Source: an uncultured Eubacteriales bacterium (lineage in GTDB: Bacteria > Bacillota_A > Clostridia > Christensenellales > Aristaeellaceae). Taken from it: DNA of 8,423 nucleotides. Position numbers and translations under genes: made by a program. Position 1 is the first letter of the stretch. The number at the start of each line of letters is the position of its first letter. Below, piece by piece: positions 1 through 5,849 of this stretch. The notes beneath the pieces were generated by a model, which saw only the letters and a program-made list of their open reading frames with translations, made no database searches and had not been told where the DNA came from. Location of the stretch: contig CALVKX010000080.1 in the NCBI GenBank assembly GCA_944333375.1, positions 1-8,423 on the forward strand, in the 5' to 3' direction.

Positions 1-701
1 AGGGCGCGGGCGCGGATTCGCTTTCGCACATCAGCTTCACGGCGGGCCGCGGACAGACCGTGGGCGTCATCGGCGGCACGGGCTCGGGCAAAACCACGCT
101 GGTCAACCTGATTCCCCGCTTCTACGACGTGTCGGCCGGCCGCGTGCTGGTGGACGGCGTGGACGTGCGGGAGCAGAGCGTCGAGGCCCTGCGCCGGAAA
201 ATCGCCGTGGTGCCGCAAAAGGCGGTGCTGTTTCATGGCACCATCCGCGACAACCTGCGCTGGGGCGATCTCTCCGCCACGGACGAGGACCTTTGGCGCG
301 CGCTGGAGGCCGCGCAGGCCGCCGAGGTGGTGCGTGGCAAGCCCGGCGGGCTGGATGAGATGGTGGAGCAGGGCGGGCGCAACCTGTCCGGCGGACAGCG
401 CCAGCGCCTGACCATCGCCCGCGCGCTGGTCAGGCGGCCCGAAATTCTCATTCTGGACGACAGCGCCTCGGCGCTGGACTACGCCACCGACGCGGCGCTG
501 CGCAAGTCGCTTCGCGCGCTGGACTGGCCGGTCACGGTCTTTATCGTGTCGCAGCGGGCAAGCTCCATCCGCCACGCGGACGTGATTCTGGTGCTGGACG
601 ACGGCGAGCTGGCCGGTCTGGGCACGCACGGGGAGCTGCTGAAAACCTGCCCCGTCTATCAGGAAATCTATTCCTCCCAGTACCCCAAGGAGGCCGTGTG
701 A
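1..701 (+). CDS. ABC exporter half-transporter with degenerate ATP site, 3' part (partial)
   Basis: The reading frame is open from the window edge (first full codon at base 3) to TGA at 699-701. Only the nucleotide-binding domain is present; the six-helix membrane domain must lie upstream. Visible motifs: Walker A GGTGSGKT at 72-95, Q-loop Gln at 216, signature LSGGQ at 384-398, Walker B ILILDD at 444-461. The second Walker B acidic residue, normally the catalytic Glu, is Asp (459-461), and the switch His is Gln in VSQRASSI (552-554). This Asp/Gln combination is known from the degenerate subunit of heterodimeric exporters such as TM287 and BmrC. The subunit probably pairs with the next gene product to export drugs or other amphipathic compounds; the substrate cannot be read from sequence. 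GTG at 60 is an internal Val codon inside the NBD, not a start. The gene ends in a TGATG overlap with its partner. Confidence 0.95.
   Translation, partial: GAGADSLSHISFTAGRGQTVGVIGGTGSGKTTLVNLIPRFYDVSAGRVLVDGVDVREQSVEALRRKIAVVPQKAVLFHGTIRDNLRWGDLSATDEDLWRALEAAQAAEVVRGKPGGLDEMVEQGGRNLSGGQRQRLTIARALVRRPEILILDDSASALDYATDAALRKSLRALDWPVTVFIVSQRASSIRHADVILVLDDGELAGLGTHGELLKTCPVYQEIYSSQYPKEAV
687..693 (+). promoter_or_regulatory. Ribosome binding site fixing the start of the second ABC gene
   Basis: AAGGAGG lies inside the end of the preceding ABC gene. It is 7 bases from ATG at 701 and only 4 from the in-frame GTG at 698. The spacing favours ATG 701, which also gives the classic TGATG stop/start overlap. 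Confidence 0.8.
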
Positions 702-2437
702 TGAAATCTCGAAAAGATACGCTCAGAGGCGTCCTCGGCTATGTGGGGCGCTACCGGGGCTACCTCGCCGCTTCGCTGGTGCTGTGCGTCGTCACCGTGG
801 CAAGCACCCTGTACGTGCCCATTCTCACGGGCAGCGCGGTGGATCTTCTGCTGGGGCCGGGTGCAGTGGACTTTTCGGCGCTGTGGCCGATTCTCACGGG
901 CATTTTGATTCTGGTCGCCGTGACCGCGCTGGCCCAGTGGCTCATGGGTCTTTGCAACAACCGTATGACCTACCTGACCGTGCGCGACATCCGGCGGGAC
1001 GCCTTTGCCCATATCCAGCGCCTGCCGCTGTCCTATCTGGACCAGCAATCTACGGGCGACGTGGTCAGCCGCGTCATCACGGACGTGGACCAGTTCGCCG
1101 ACGGCCTGCTCATGGGCTTTACCCAGCTCTTTACGGGCGTTTTGACCATTGTGGGCACTTTGGGTTTCATGTACTCGGTCAACGCCGTCATCGCCACGGC
1201 CGTGGTCGTCATCACGCCCCTGAGCCTGGTGGTGGCCGCCTTCATCGCCCGGCGCACGTTTAAGATGTTCACCCTGCAAACCCGGACGCGCGGCGAACAG
1301 ACTGCGCTCATCGACGAGATGGTGACGCATCAGAAGGTGGTCCGCGCCTTCTCCATGGAGCAGGAGATTCAGCGCCGCTTCGACGAGGTGAACGCACGTC
1401 TGGAAAAGTGCAGCCTGCGCGCCATCTTCTATTCTTCCCTGACCAACCCCGCCACCCGCTTTGTCAACGCCCTGGTCTATGCCTGCGTGGGCGTGGCGGG
1501 CGCGCTGGTGGCGGTGAGCACGGGCGGCGTCGCGGTGGGCCAGCTGTCGGCGTTTTTGAGCTACGCCAACCAGTACACCAAGCCCTTTAACGAGATCTCC
1601 GGCGTGGTGACGGAGCTGCAGGGCGCGCTGGCCTGCGCGGCGCGCGTTCTGGACCTGATCGCCCAGCCCGCCGAAACCCCCGACGCCCCTGCGGAGCTTT
1701 CGCATGTGGACGGCTCCGTGGCCATACGCGACGTGAGCTTCTCCTACACGCCGGACCGCAAGCTCATCCAGCACCTGAGCCTGAATGTTTCGCCGGGCCA
1801 GCGCATCGCCATCGTGGGGCCGACGGGCTGCGGAAAAACGACGCTCATCAACCTGCTCATGCGCTTTTACGACGTGGACAAAGGCCGCATCGAGCTTAGC
1901 GGCCAGTGCATCGCCGACGTGACCCGAAAGAGCCTGCGCAGCGCCTACGGCATGGTGCTCCAGGATACCTGGCTCAAGGCCGGCACCATCCGCGACAACA
2001 TCAAAATGGGCCGCGAGGATGCCTCGGAGGACGAGGTCATCGCCGCCGCGAAGGCCACCCACGCCCACAGCTTCATCAAACGCCTGCCGGAGGGCTACGA
2101 CACCGTCATCGCCGAGGACGGCGGGAGCCTCAGCCAGGGCCAGAAGCAGCTTCTGTGCATCACGCGTGTGATGCTCTGCCTGCCGCCCATGCTGATTCTG
2201 GACGAGGCCACCTCCTCCATCGACACCCGCACCGAGCAGCGCGTCCAGCGCGCCTTTGAAAAGCTCATGACCGGCCGCACCAGCTTCATCGTGGCGCACC
2301 GCTTGTCCACCATCCAGACCGCGGACGTGATTCTGGTCATGAACGAGGGCAACGTCATCGAGCAGGGCACGCACGACGAGCTGCTCGCACGCGGCGGCTT
2401 CTACGCCCGCCTGTACCGCAGCCAGTTCGAGCACTGA
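701..2437 (+). CDS. ABC exporter half-transporter, catalytically competent subunit (MsbA/BmrD-like)
   Basis: This 578-residue protein is a complete membrane-domain plus ATPase-domain half-transporter of usual length. Hydrophobic segments at about 21-41, 62-85, 135-185 (two) and 245-300 (two) make the six-helix exporter domain. The ATPase domain runs from about 340 to the end: Walker A GPTGCGKT (373-380), Q-loop Gln 421, signature LSQGQ (477-481), Walker B LILDE with catalytic Glu 502, and switch His 533 in VAHRLSTI. The signature is non-canonical (LSQGQ for LSGGQ), exactly as in the TM288-type partner of heterodimeric exporters. Its own Walker motifs plus the LSGGQ of the upstream protein would form the active site, and its LSQGQ would face the upstream degenerate site. 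One-base overlap with the upstream gene implies coupled, equimolar translation. No terminator is evident after the stop, so some readthrough into the next gene is possible. Substrate unknown; multidrug-type export is an inference. Confidence 0.96.
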   Translation: MKSRKDTLRGVLGYVGRYRGYLAASLVLCVVTVASTLYVPILTGSAVDLLLGPGAVDFSALWPILTGILILVAVTALAQWLMGLCNNRMTYLTVRDIRRDAFAHIQRLPLSYLDQQSTGDVVSRVITDVDQFADGLLMGFTQLFTGVLTIVGTLGFMYSVNAVIATAVVVITPLSLVVAAFIARRTFKMFTLQTRTRGEQTALIDEMVTHQKVVRAFSMEQEIQRRFDEVNARLEKCSLRAIFYSSLTNPATRFVNALVYACVGVAGALVAVSTGGVAVGQLSAFLSYANQYTKPFNEISGVVTELQGALACAARVLDLIAQPAETPDAPAELSHVDGSVAIRDVSFSYTPDRKLIQHLSLNVSPGQRIAIVGPTGCGKTTLINLLMRFYDVDKGRIELSGQCIADVTRKSLRSAYGMVLQDTWLKAGTIRDNIKMGREDASEDEVIAAAKATHAHSFIKRLPEGYDTVIAEDGGSLSQGQKQLLCITRVMLCLPPMLILDEATSSIDTRTEQRVQRAFEKLMTGRTSFIVAHRLSTIQTADVILVMNEGNVIEQGTHDELLARGGFYARLYRSQFEH

Positions 2438-2447
2438 GCGCCGCCGG

Positions 2448-2476
2448 TTGACACGCCGGGAAAACTCTGCTATACT
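2448..2476 (+). promoter_or_regulatory. Housekeeping-type promoter with extended -10
   Basis: TTGACA (2448-2453) and TATACT (2471-2476) are separated by exactly 17 bases, and TGC precedes the -10 box, giving an extended -10 element. The predicted transcription start is near 2482-2483, leaving about 32 bases of leader before the GTG start. It begins 10 bases after the ABC gene stop. Confidence 0.85.
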
Positions 2477-2497
2477 CCGCACACAAGCCAACGACCC

Positions 2498-2505
2498 AAA
2501 GGAGG
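2498..2505 (+). promoter_or_regulatory. Ribosome binding site selecting a GTG start
   Basis: AAAGGAGG ends 9 bases before GTG at 2515. The next in-frame ATG (2569) would remove the first conserved cysteines of the product, so the GTG is the better start. Confidence 0.85.
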
Positions 2506-2514
2506 GGAAAATCG

Positions 2515-2784
2515 GTGATCGAATCCCGATGCGGCCTTTTATGCAGCGAATGTAAGTACCGCGACATCATGAAATGCGCGGGCTGTCTCAAGATCAAAAA
2601 GCCCTACTGGGCCAAGAGCTGCCCCATCAAAAACTGCTGTGAGAGCAAGAAAAAGGAGCATTGCGGCCAATGCGACCGCTTTCCCTGCAAGCAGCTTCAC
2701 GAGTTCGCCTACGACCCCGCCACCGACAGCGAGGGAACGCGCATCGAGCAGCTCACGGACTGGGCGCAGGAGCTGCCCGGCTGA
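2515..2784 (+). CDS. Cysteine-rich DUF3795 family protein
   Basis: An 89-residue protein starting at GTG. It carries eleven cysteines (6, 10, 13, 21, 24, 36, 41, 42, 50, 53, 58) in CxxxCxxC, CxxC and CxxC pairs, with the family-like opening CGLLCSECKY and the CGQCDRFPC block, followed by a short acidic, helical tail. I recognise this pattern as DUF3795, a small family with no established biochemical role. The clustered cysteines suggest binding of zinc or an iron-sulfur cluster, but that is inference. There is no signal peptide or membrane segment, so it should be cytoplasmic. It has its own promoter, ribosome binding site and terminator and so forms a monocistronic unit between the ABC exporter and the oppositely oriented aldehyde dehydrogenase gene. 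Nothing in the context assigns a pathway. Confidence 0.9.
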   Translation: MIESRCGLLCSECKYRDIMKCAGCLKIKKPYWAKSCPIKNCCESKKKEHCGQCDRFPCKQLHEFAYDPATDSEGTRIEQLTDWAQELPG

Positions 2785-2800
2785 TTCAGATGAAAACCGA

Positions 2801-2842
2801 CCGGGACCGCGTGCGGCCATGCCGCGCGGTCCCGGTTTTTTT
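2801..2842. terminator. Intrinsic terminator shared by convergent genes
   Basis: A perfect 11-bp stem, CCGGGACCGCG (2801-2811) with CGCGGTCCCGG (2825-2835), is followed by seven T (2836-2842). Inside the loop, CGGC (2814-2817) can pair with GCCG (2821-2824). It is a strong plus-strand terminator for the DUF3795 gene. On the minus strand the same stem starts 8 bases after the aldehyde dehydrogenase stop and is followed by TCGGTTTT, a weaker tract, so it may act in both directions. Confidence 0.92.
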
Positions 2843-2843
2843 G

Positions 2844-4211
2844 TCACATCAGGCGTTTGAGCCACCTGAACTTGCCGCTATAGGGCGCATAGCGAAGCGA
2901 TACGTCGGGCCGGCTCAGGCGCTTGAGCACGCTCTTCTCATGCGAAAAGGTGTCAAAGCTGTACTTGCCGTGGTAGCCGCCCATGCCGCTCTCCCCCACG
3001 CCGCCAAAGGGCATGTGCGAGGTCGCCAGATGCAGCACCGTGTCGTTGACGCAGCCGCCGCCGAAGCTCACCTCATCAAGCACGCGTTTCTCCGTGGCCC
3101 CGTTCCGCGTAAACAGGTACAGCGCCAGGGGTTTGGGCCGCTCCTGGATGCGGGCGATGGCCTCGTCGATGCTGCCGTAGGTCAGCACCGGCAGAATGGG
3201 TCCGAAGATCTCCTCCTGCATCACAGGGCTGTCCCACGAAACGTCGGTCAAAATGGTGGGCGCGATGCGAAGGCTCTCCGGGTCGATCTGCCCGCCATGG
3301 CTGATGGCTCCGCTGCCCAGAAGCCCCACCAGCCGGTCAAAGTGCTTGCGGTTGATGATGCGGGGCCATTCGTCGTTGGTCAGGGGCGCGCTGGTGTAGC
3401 GGGCGCGGAGCTCCGCGATGAGCGCCTCCACCAGCGCCTGCTCCCGGCCGCGGTGCACCAGCACGTAATCCGGCGCGACACAGGTCTGTCCGGCGTTTAA
3501 GCACTTGCCCCAGACGATGCGCCGCGCCGCAAGGGCGATGTCCGCCGTCTCATCCACGATCACGGGGCTCTTGCCGCCCAGCTCCAGGCTCACCGGCGTC
3601 AGGTGCGCGGAGGCCTTTTCCATCACCAGCCGCCCCACCTGCGGGCTGCCGGTGAAGAAGATATAGTCAAACCGCTGCTCTAGCAGGCGGGCGTTTTCCT
3701 CGCGCCCGCCCTCTACCACGGCCACATGCTCCGGCGCAAAGAGTTCCTGCGCCATACGGCGCAGCAGCGCCGAGGTGGCCGCCGAGTAGGCCGAGGGCTT
3801 GACCACGGCGCAGTTGCCCGCCGCGATGGCCCCGATGAGCGGCGCGACCGTCAGTTGAAAGGGGTAGTTCCACGGCGACATGATGAGGACGACCCCGTAG
3901 GGCTCGCTGTAGATGCGGCAGCGGCCCGGAAACTGCCCCACCGCCGTTCGCACCTTCCGGGGATGCATCCACTCGGCCAGATGGCGCAGGGCGTCCCGGA
4001 TCTCCTGGCGCACCATGGCCACCTCGGTGAGATACCCCTCAAAGGCGCATTTGCCCAGGTCCTGTGCAAGCGCCTCCAGCACGGCGTTTTCGTTGTCGTC
4101 AATCCAGCCCGAAAGCGCGCGCAGCTTCTCCAGGCGAAATTCGTACGGTTTGGTGGCCTGGGTGAGAAAAAACGCCCGCTGCCGGTTGACCATTTCCGTA
4201 AAATCCTGCAT
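2844..4211 (-). CDS. Class 3 aldehyde dehydrogenase (NAD(P)-dependent)
   Basis: A 455-residue protein that oxidises aldehydes to carboxylates with NAD(P)+, probably in the cytoplasm or at the membrane face. Key residues fall almost exactly at the numbering of mammalian ALDH3: Asn 115 in SPWNYPF (oxyanion hole), Glu 210 in LELGGKSP (general base), catalytic Cys 244 in NAGQTCVAPDY and the EEIFGP cofactor loop (333-338). The nucleotide-binding turn is FFTGSPQVG (185-193), and the PFGGVGESGMG block is at 401-411. The length (about 450-460) and the C-terminal YAPYSGKF segment also fit class 3 rather than the roughly 500-residue classes. The physiological aldehyde is unknown; detoxification of fatty or aromatic aldehydes is typical of the family. 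ATG 4211 has AAGGGAGG 8 bases upstream and its own promoter. It is the only minus-strand gene in the window. Confidence 0.96.
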   Translation of the reverse strand: MQDFTEMVNRQRAFFLTQATKPYEFRLEKLRALSGWIDDNENAVLEALAQDLGKCAFEGYLTEVAMVRQEIRDALRHLAEWMHPRKVRTAVGQFPGRCRIYSEPYGVVLIMSPWNYPFQLTVAPLIGAIAAGNCAVVKPSAYSAATSALLRRMAQELFAPEHVAVVEGGREENARLLEQRFDYIFFTGSPQVGRLVMEKASAHLTPVSLELGGKSPVIVDETADIALAARRIVWGKCLNAGQTCVAPDYVLVHRGREQALVEALIAELRARYTSAPLTNDEWPRIINRKHFDRLVGLLGSGAISHGGQIDPESLRIAPTILTDVSWDSPVMQEEIFGPILPVLTYGSIDEAIARIQERPKPLALYLFTRNGATEKRVLDEVSFGGGCVNDTVLHLATSHMPFGGVGESGMGGYHGKYSFDTFSHEKSVLKRLSRPDVSLRYAPYSGKFRWLKRLM

Positions 4212-4219
4212 TGTTTCCG

Positions 4220-4227
4220 CCTCCCTT
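4220..4227 (-). promoter_or_regulatory. Ribosome binding site of the aldehyde dehydrogenase gene
   Basis: Read on the minus strand, AAGGGAGG lies 8 bases before ATG 4211. It sits almost at the predicted 5' end of the mRNA (start near 4229), so the leader is very short. Confidence 0.8.
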
Positions 4228-4235
4228 GCCCTGCC

Positions 4236-4264
4236 ATTGTATCAGGTTCTATGAGGGGTTTCAA
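4236..4264 (-). promoter_or_regulatory. Promoter of the aldehyde dehydrogenase gene
   Basis: On the minus strand, TTGAAA (4264-4259) and TACAAT (4241-4236) are separated by 17 bases, with TGA directly before the -10 box (extended -10). The predicted start is near 4229, about 18 bases before the ATG. Confidence 0.78.
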
Positions 4265-4274
4265 GCCGCCGCAT

Positions 4275-4303
4275 TTGACATTCGGCGCCGCATGTGATAC
4301 ACT
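4275..4303 (+). promoter_or_regulatory. Promoter of the CNNM/CorC-argH-acyltransferase operon
   Basis: TTGACA (4275-4280) and TACACT (4298-4303) are 17 bases apart and TGA precedes the -10 box. The predicted start is the A at 4310, about 243 bases before the first ATG of the operon. The divergent aldehyde dehydrogenase promoter has its -35 box just 10 bp away. Confidence 0.8.
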
Positions 4304-4309
4304 CTTGCC

Positions 4310-4323
4310 ATTCCAGATGGAAT
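4310..4323. repeat. Small palindrome at the predicted transcription start, possible operator
   Basis: ATTCCA-GA-TGGAAT is a 6-bp perfect inverted repeat with a 2-base centre. It covers predicted +1 to +14 of the plus-strand transcript. The position would suit a repressor site. No regulator gene is nearby and I do not recognise the motif, so the function is inferred from location only. Confidence 0.4.
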
Positions 4324-4423
4324 CAATAAAGGAGTGTGATATCGCCGTGGACGGCGATCCTGGTACCCGAACGGCTCCGGCGCGAAGGCGCGGGAGGCTC
4401 TCTCTGCGCCCACACTCCCGTTG

Positions 4424-4456
4424 GGCGGCCATGGACATGGCCGCCTGTTTGTGTTT
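4424..4456 (+). terminator. Terminator-like hairpin within the leader
   Basis: GGCGGCCATG (4424-4433) and CATGGCCGCC (4436-4445) pair perfectly over 10 bp, with an effective GGAC loop. The following bases TGTTTGTGTTT (4446-4456) are T-rich but interrupted by G. It lies about 115 bases into the transcript and about 100 bases before the start codon, where premature termination could control the operon. The impure T tract suggests partial or conditional termination. Confidence 0.5.
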
Positions 4457-4480
4457 CGCTCGTTTCACAGGAGCATAGCC

Positions 4481-4528
4481 GAAAGCAGTGCGTCCGCACG
4501 GGTTTGCAGAGCCGACGGGCCTGCTTTC
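4481..4528 (+). repeat. Inverted repeat just upstream of the CNNM/CorC ribosome binding site
   Basis: GAAAGCAG (4481-4488) and CTGCTTTC (4521-4528) are perfect 8-base complements flanking a 32-base interior with a small TGC/GCA hairpin (4489-4498). T5 follows at 4535-4539, six bases after the stem, directly before AAGGAGG (4540-4546). The gap to the T run makes it a poor classical terminator; it could stabilise or shape the translation start region. Confidence 0.4.
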
Positions 4529-4552
4529 AGCTTGTTTTTAAGGAGGAAAACC

Positions 4553-5803
4553 ATGCAGGGAACCACAACCGAACTGCTGCTGATGGTGGTGCTGGTGATA
4601 CTGTCGGCGTTCTTCTCGGCCACGGAGACCGCCTACTCGTCCCTCAACCGCGCCCGGCTCAAAAGCCTGGCGGACCGCGGCCAGAAGCGTGCCGCCGACA
4701 CCCTCGCGCTGGCCGACCGCTATGACGAGCTGCTCTCCACCATTCTGGTGGGCAACAACATCGTCAACATCGCCCTGGCGTCGGTGGGCACGGTCATGTT
4801 CGTGCGCTGGCTGGGCGATGCTGGCGTGGGCGTCTCCACGGCAGTGGTCACCGTCTTTGTCCTTATCTTCGGTGAGATCTCGCCCAAGAGCCTGACCAAG
4901 GAGATCCCGGAGCGCTTTGCCATGGCGGTGTACCCGATGATTCGGGTATTCGTGACGGTGCTCAAGCCGGTCAACTGGCTTTTTACCAAGTGGAAGCAAT
5001 TTTTGAGCCGCCTGCTGCGCGTGGACGACGACCGCGCCATCACCCAGGACGAGCTGCTTACCCTGGTGGAGGAAGCCAAGCAGGAAGGCGGCATGAACGC
5101 GGACGAGAGCGAGCTGCTCAAGAGCGCCATCGAGTTTCATGACCTTGATGTCAGCGACATCCTCACCCCGCGGGTGCGCGTGGACGGGATTCCCCTGGAA
5201 AGCACCGCGCAGGAGACCGCGGACCGCTTCGAGTCCTCGGGCTACTCGCGCCTGCCCGTCTATGAGGATACGCTGGACCACATCGTGGGCGTCATCCACC
5301 AGAAGGATTTTTACAACCGTGCGCGTAAGGGCGGCGACTTTGATCTGTCCGCCATCATGAAAAAGCCCGTCTACGTGCCGCCGGGAGCCAAGATCAGCGA
5401 CACGCTGCGCCTGCTTCAGCGCACGCAGTCGCAGATGGCGGTGGTCGCCGACGAGTACGGCGGCACGGTGGGCATCGTGACGATGGAGGATATTCTGGAG
5501 GAGCTGGTGGGCGAGATCTGGGACGAGCACGACGAGATCGAGGAGCCTTTCCGCTTCATCAACGACAACACCTGCCGCGCCCTGGGCTCGGCCGACCCGG
5601 AGGAGCTGTTTGAAAAGCTCGGTCTGGAGTGCCATACGGAGGCCAGCACCGTCAGCGGCTGGGTGATGGAGATGACCGAGCGGGTGCCCCAGCCCGGCGA
5701 CGCTTTTGACTGCGGCGCCTGGCATGCCACGGTGCTCAAAACCGACGGCCGGCACGTGCAGGAGATCGAGCTGCGGCGCACCGCCGCGACGGTGTCCGCG
5801 TAA
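4553..5803 (+). CDS. CNNM/CorC-type (DUF21-CBS-CorC_HlyC) membrane protein, probable cation exporter
   Basis: A 416-residue protein in the usual three-part order. The DUF21/CNNM membrane domain (about 1-150) has hydrophobic segments near 8-30, 61-88, 92-110 and 120-140, and the conserved ion-site motifs SATETA (22-27), VGNNIVNI (66-73) and GEISPK (107-112). Two CBS repeats follow (about 200-320, including SRLPVYED and DEYGGTVGIVTMEDILEE), then a CorC_HlyC domain to the end. Relatives such as B. subtilis MpfA and archaeal or eukaryotic CNNMs are linked to Mg2+ efflux with ATP sensed by the CBS pair. Other relatives have been tied to polyamine export, so the substrate is not certain. ATG 4553 has AAGGAGG 6 bases upstream; in-frame codons further upstream fall inside the structured leader. 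It is the first gene of a probable operon with argH and an acyltransferase. Confidence 0.94.
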   Translation: MQGTTTELLLMVVLVILSAFFSATETAYSSLNRARLKSLADRGQKRAADTLALADRYDELLSTILVGNNIVNIALASVGTVMFVRWLGDAGVGVSTAVVTVFVLIFGEISPKSLTKEIPERFAMAVYPMIRVFVTVLKPVNWLFTKWKQFLSRLLRVDDDRAITQDELLTLVEEAKQEGGMNADESELLKSAIEFHDLDVSDILTPRVRVDGIPLESTAQETADRFESSGYSRLPVYEDTLDHIVGVIHQKDFYNRARKGGDFDLSAIMKKPVYVPPGAKISDTLRLLQRTQSQMAVVADEYGGTVGIVTMEDILEELVGEIWDEHDEIEEPFRFINDNTCRALGSADPEELFEKLGLECHTEASTVSGWVMEMTERVPQPGDAFDCGAWHATVLKTDGRHVQEIELRRTAATVSA

Positions 5804-5815
5804 ACGAAAGACCAA

Positions 5816-5831
5816 CGCGCCCGCGGGCGCG
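5816..5831. repeat. 16-bp perfect palindrome in front of argH
   Basis: CGCGCCCGCGGGCGCG is self-complementary over all 16 bases and lies 18 bases before the argH ATG, in the 46-base gap after the CNNM/CorC stop. As RNA it would fold into a 6-bp stem with a CGCG loop just before the ribosome binding site. There is no T tract, so it is not a terminator, and it does not resemble the A+T-rich ArgR box. Confidence 0.6.
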
Positions 5832-5849
5832 GGAACAGGAAGTATGCAT

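Larger units (their letters stand above)
4310..4552 (+). promoter_or_regulatory. Long structured 5' leader, candidate cis-regulatory RNA
   Basis: About 243 untranslated bases separate the predicted transcription start from the CNNM/CorC start codon. Pairings seen directly: a closing helix GGAGTGTG (4331-4338) with CACACTCC (4411-4418); inside it a perfect hairpin ATCGCCGT (4341-4348) with ACGGCGAT (4351-4358); and then either CTCC-G-GCGC/GCGC-G-GGAG (4375-4396, one G-G mismatch) or GGCGCGGGAG with CTCTC-T-GCGCC (4387-4410), which share bases and cannot form together. Downstream come a terminator-like hairpin (4424-4445) and another hairpin (4481-4528). An aptamer-like junction followed by an expression platform is the usual plan of a metal-ion or metabolite riboswitch. 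The sequence does not match the M-box, yybP-ykoY, NiCo, TPP, SAM or T-box signatures as I remember them. High G+C makes chance pairing more likely, which lowers confidence. Confidence 0.45.

Noticed and set aside
2441..2459. Possible terminator between the second ABC gene and the DUF3795 promoter
   Set aside because: Only a 4-bp CCGG/CCGG pairing around the -35 box and no T tract.
668..2491. 607-codon minus-strand open frame antisense to the second ABC gene
   Set aside because: The plus strand encodes a full ABC transporter with every motif in place. The antisense frame translates to low-complexity His/Ala/Arg/Gly-rich sequence without a recognisable domain, as expected from G+C-rich codon structure.
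2661..3500. 279-codon plus-strand open frame running from the DUF3795 gene into the aldehyde dehydrogenase
   Set aside because: It crosses a strong terminator and lies opposite a well-conserved aldehyde dehydrogenase; the product is Arg/Ala/His-rich with no domain.
4310..4460. Known riboswitch classes (M-box, yybP-ykoY, NiCo, T-box, TPP, SAM)
   Set aside because: None of the conserved core strings I remember for these classes is present; GGTACCCG at 4362-4369 only superficially resembles the T-box GGNACCGCG element. A covariance-model search would settle this.
4317..4478. Possible 53-residue leader peptide (ATG 4317 or GTG 4347, stop TAG 4476-4478)
   Set aside because: ATG 4317 would be only about 7 bases from the predicted transcription start with no Shine-Dalgarno. 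For GTG 4347 the AAAGGAG is 12 bases away, a long spacing. The product is Arg-rich and resembles nothing known, and the same bases are better explained by RNA pairing. Not fully excluded.
4421..4552. N-terminal extension of the CNNM/CorC protein
   Set aside because: The frame is open upstream, but the added residues do not resemble the family, fall in the hairpin-rich leader, and ATG 4553 has an ideal AAGGAGG at 6 bases and begins directly before the first membrane helix.
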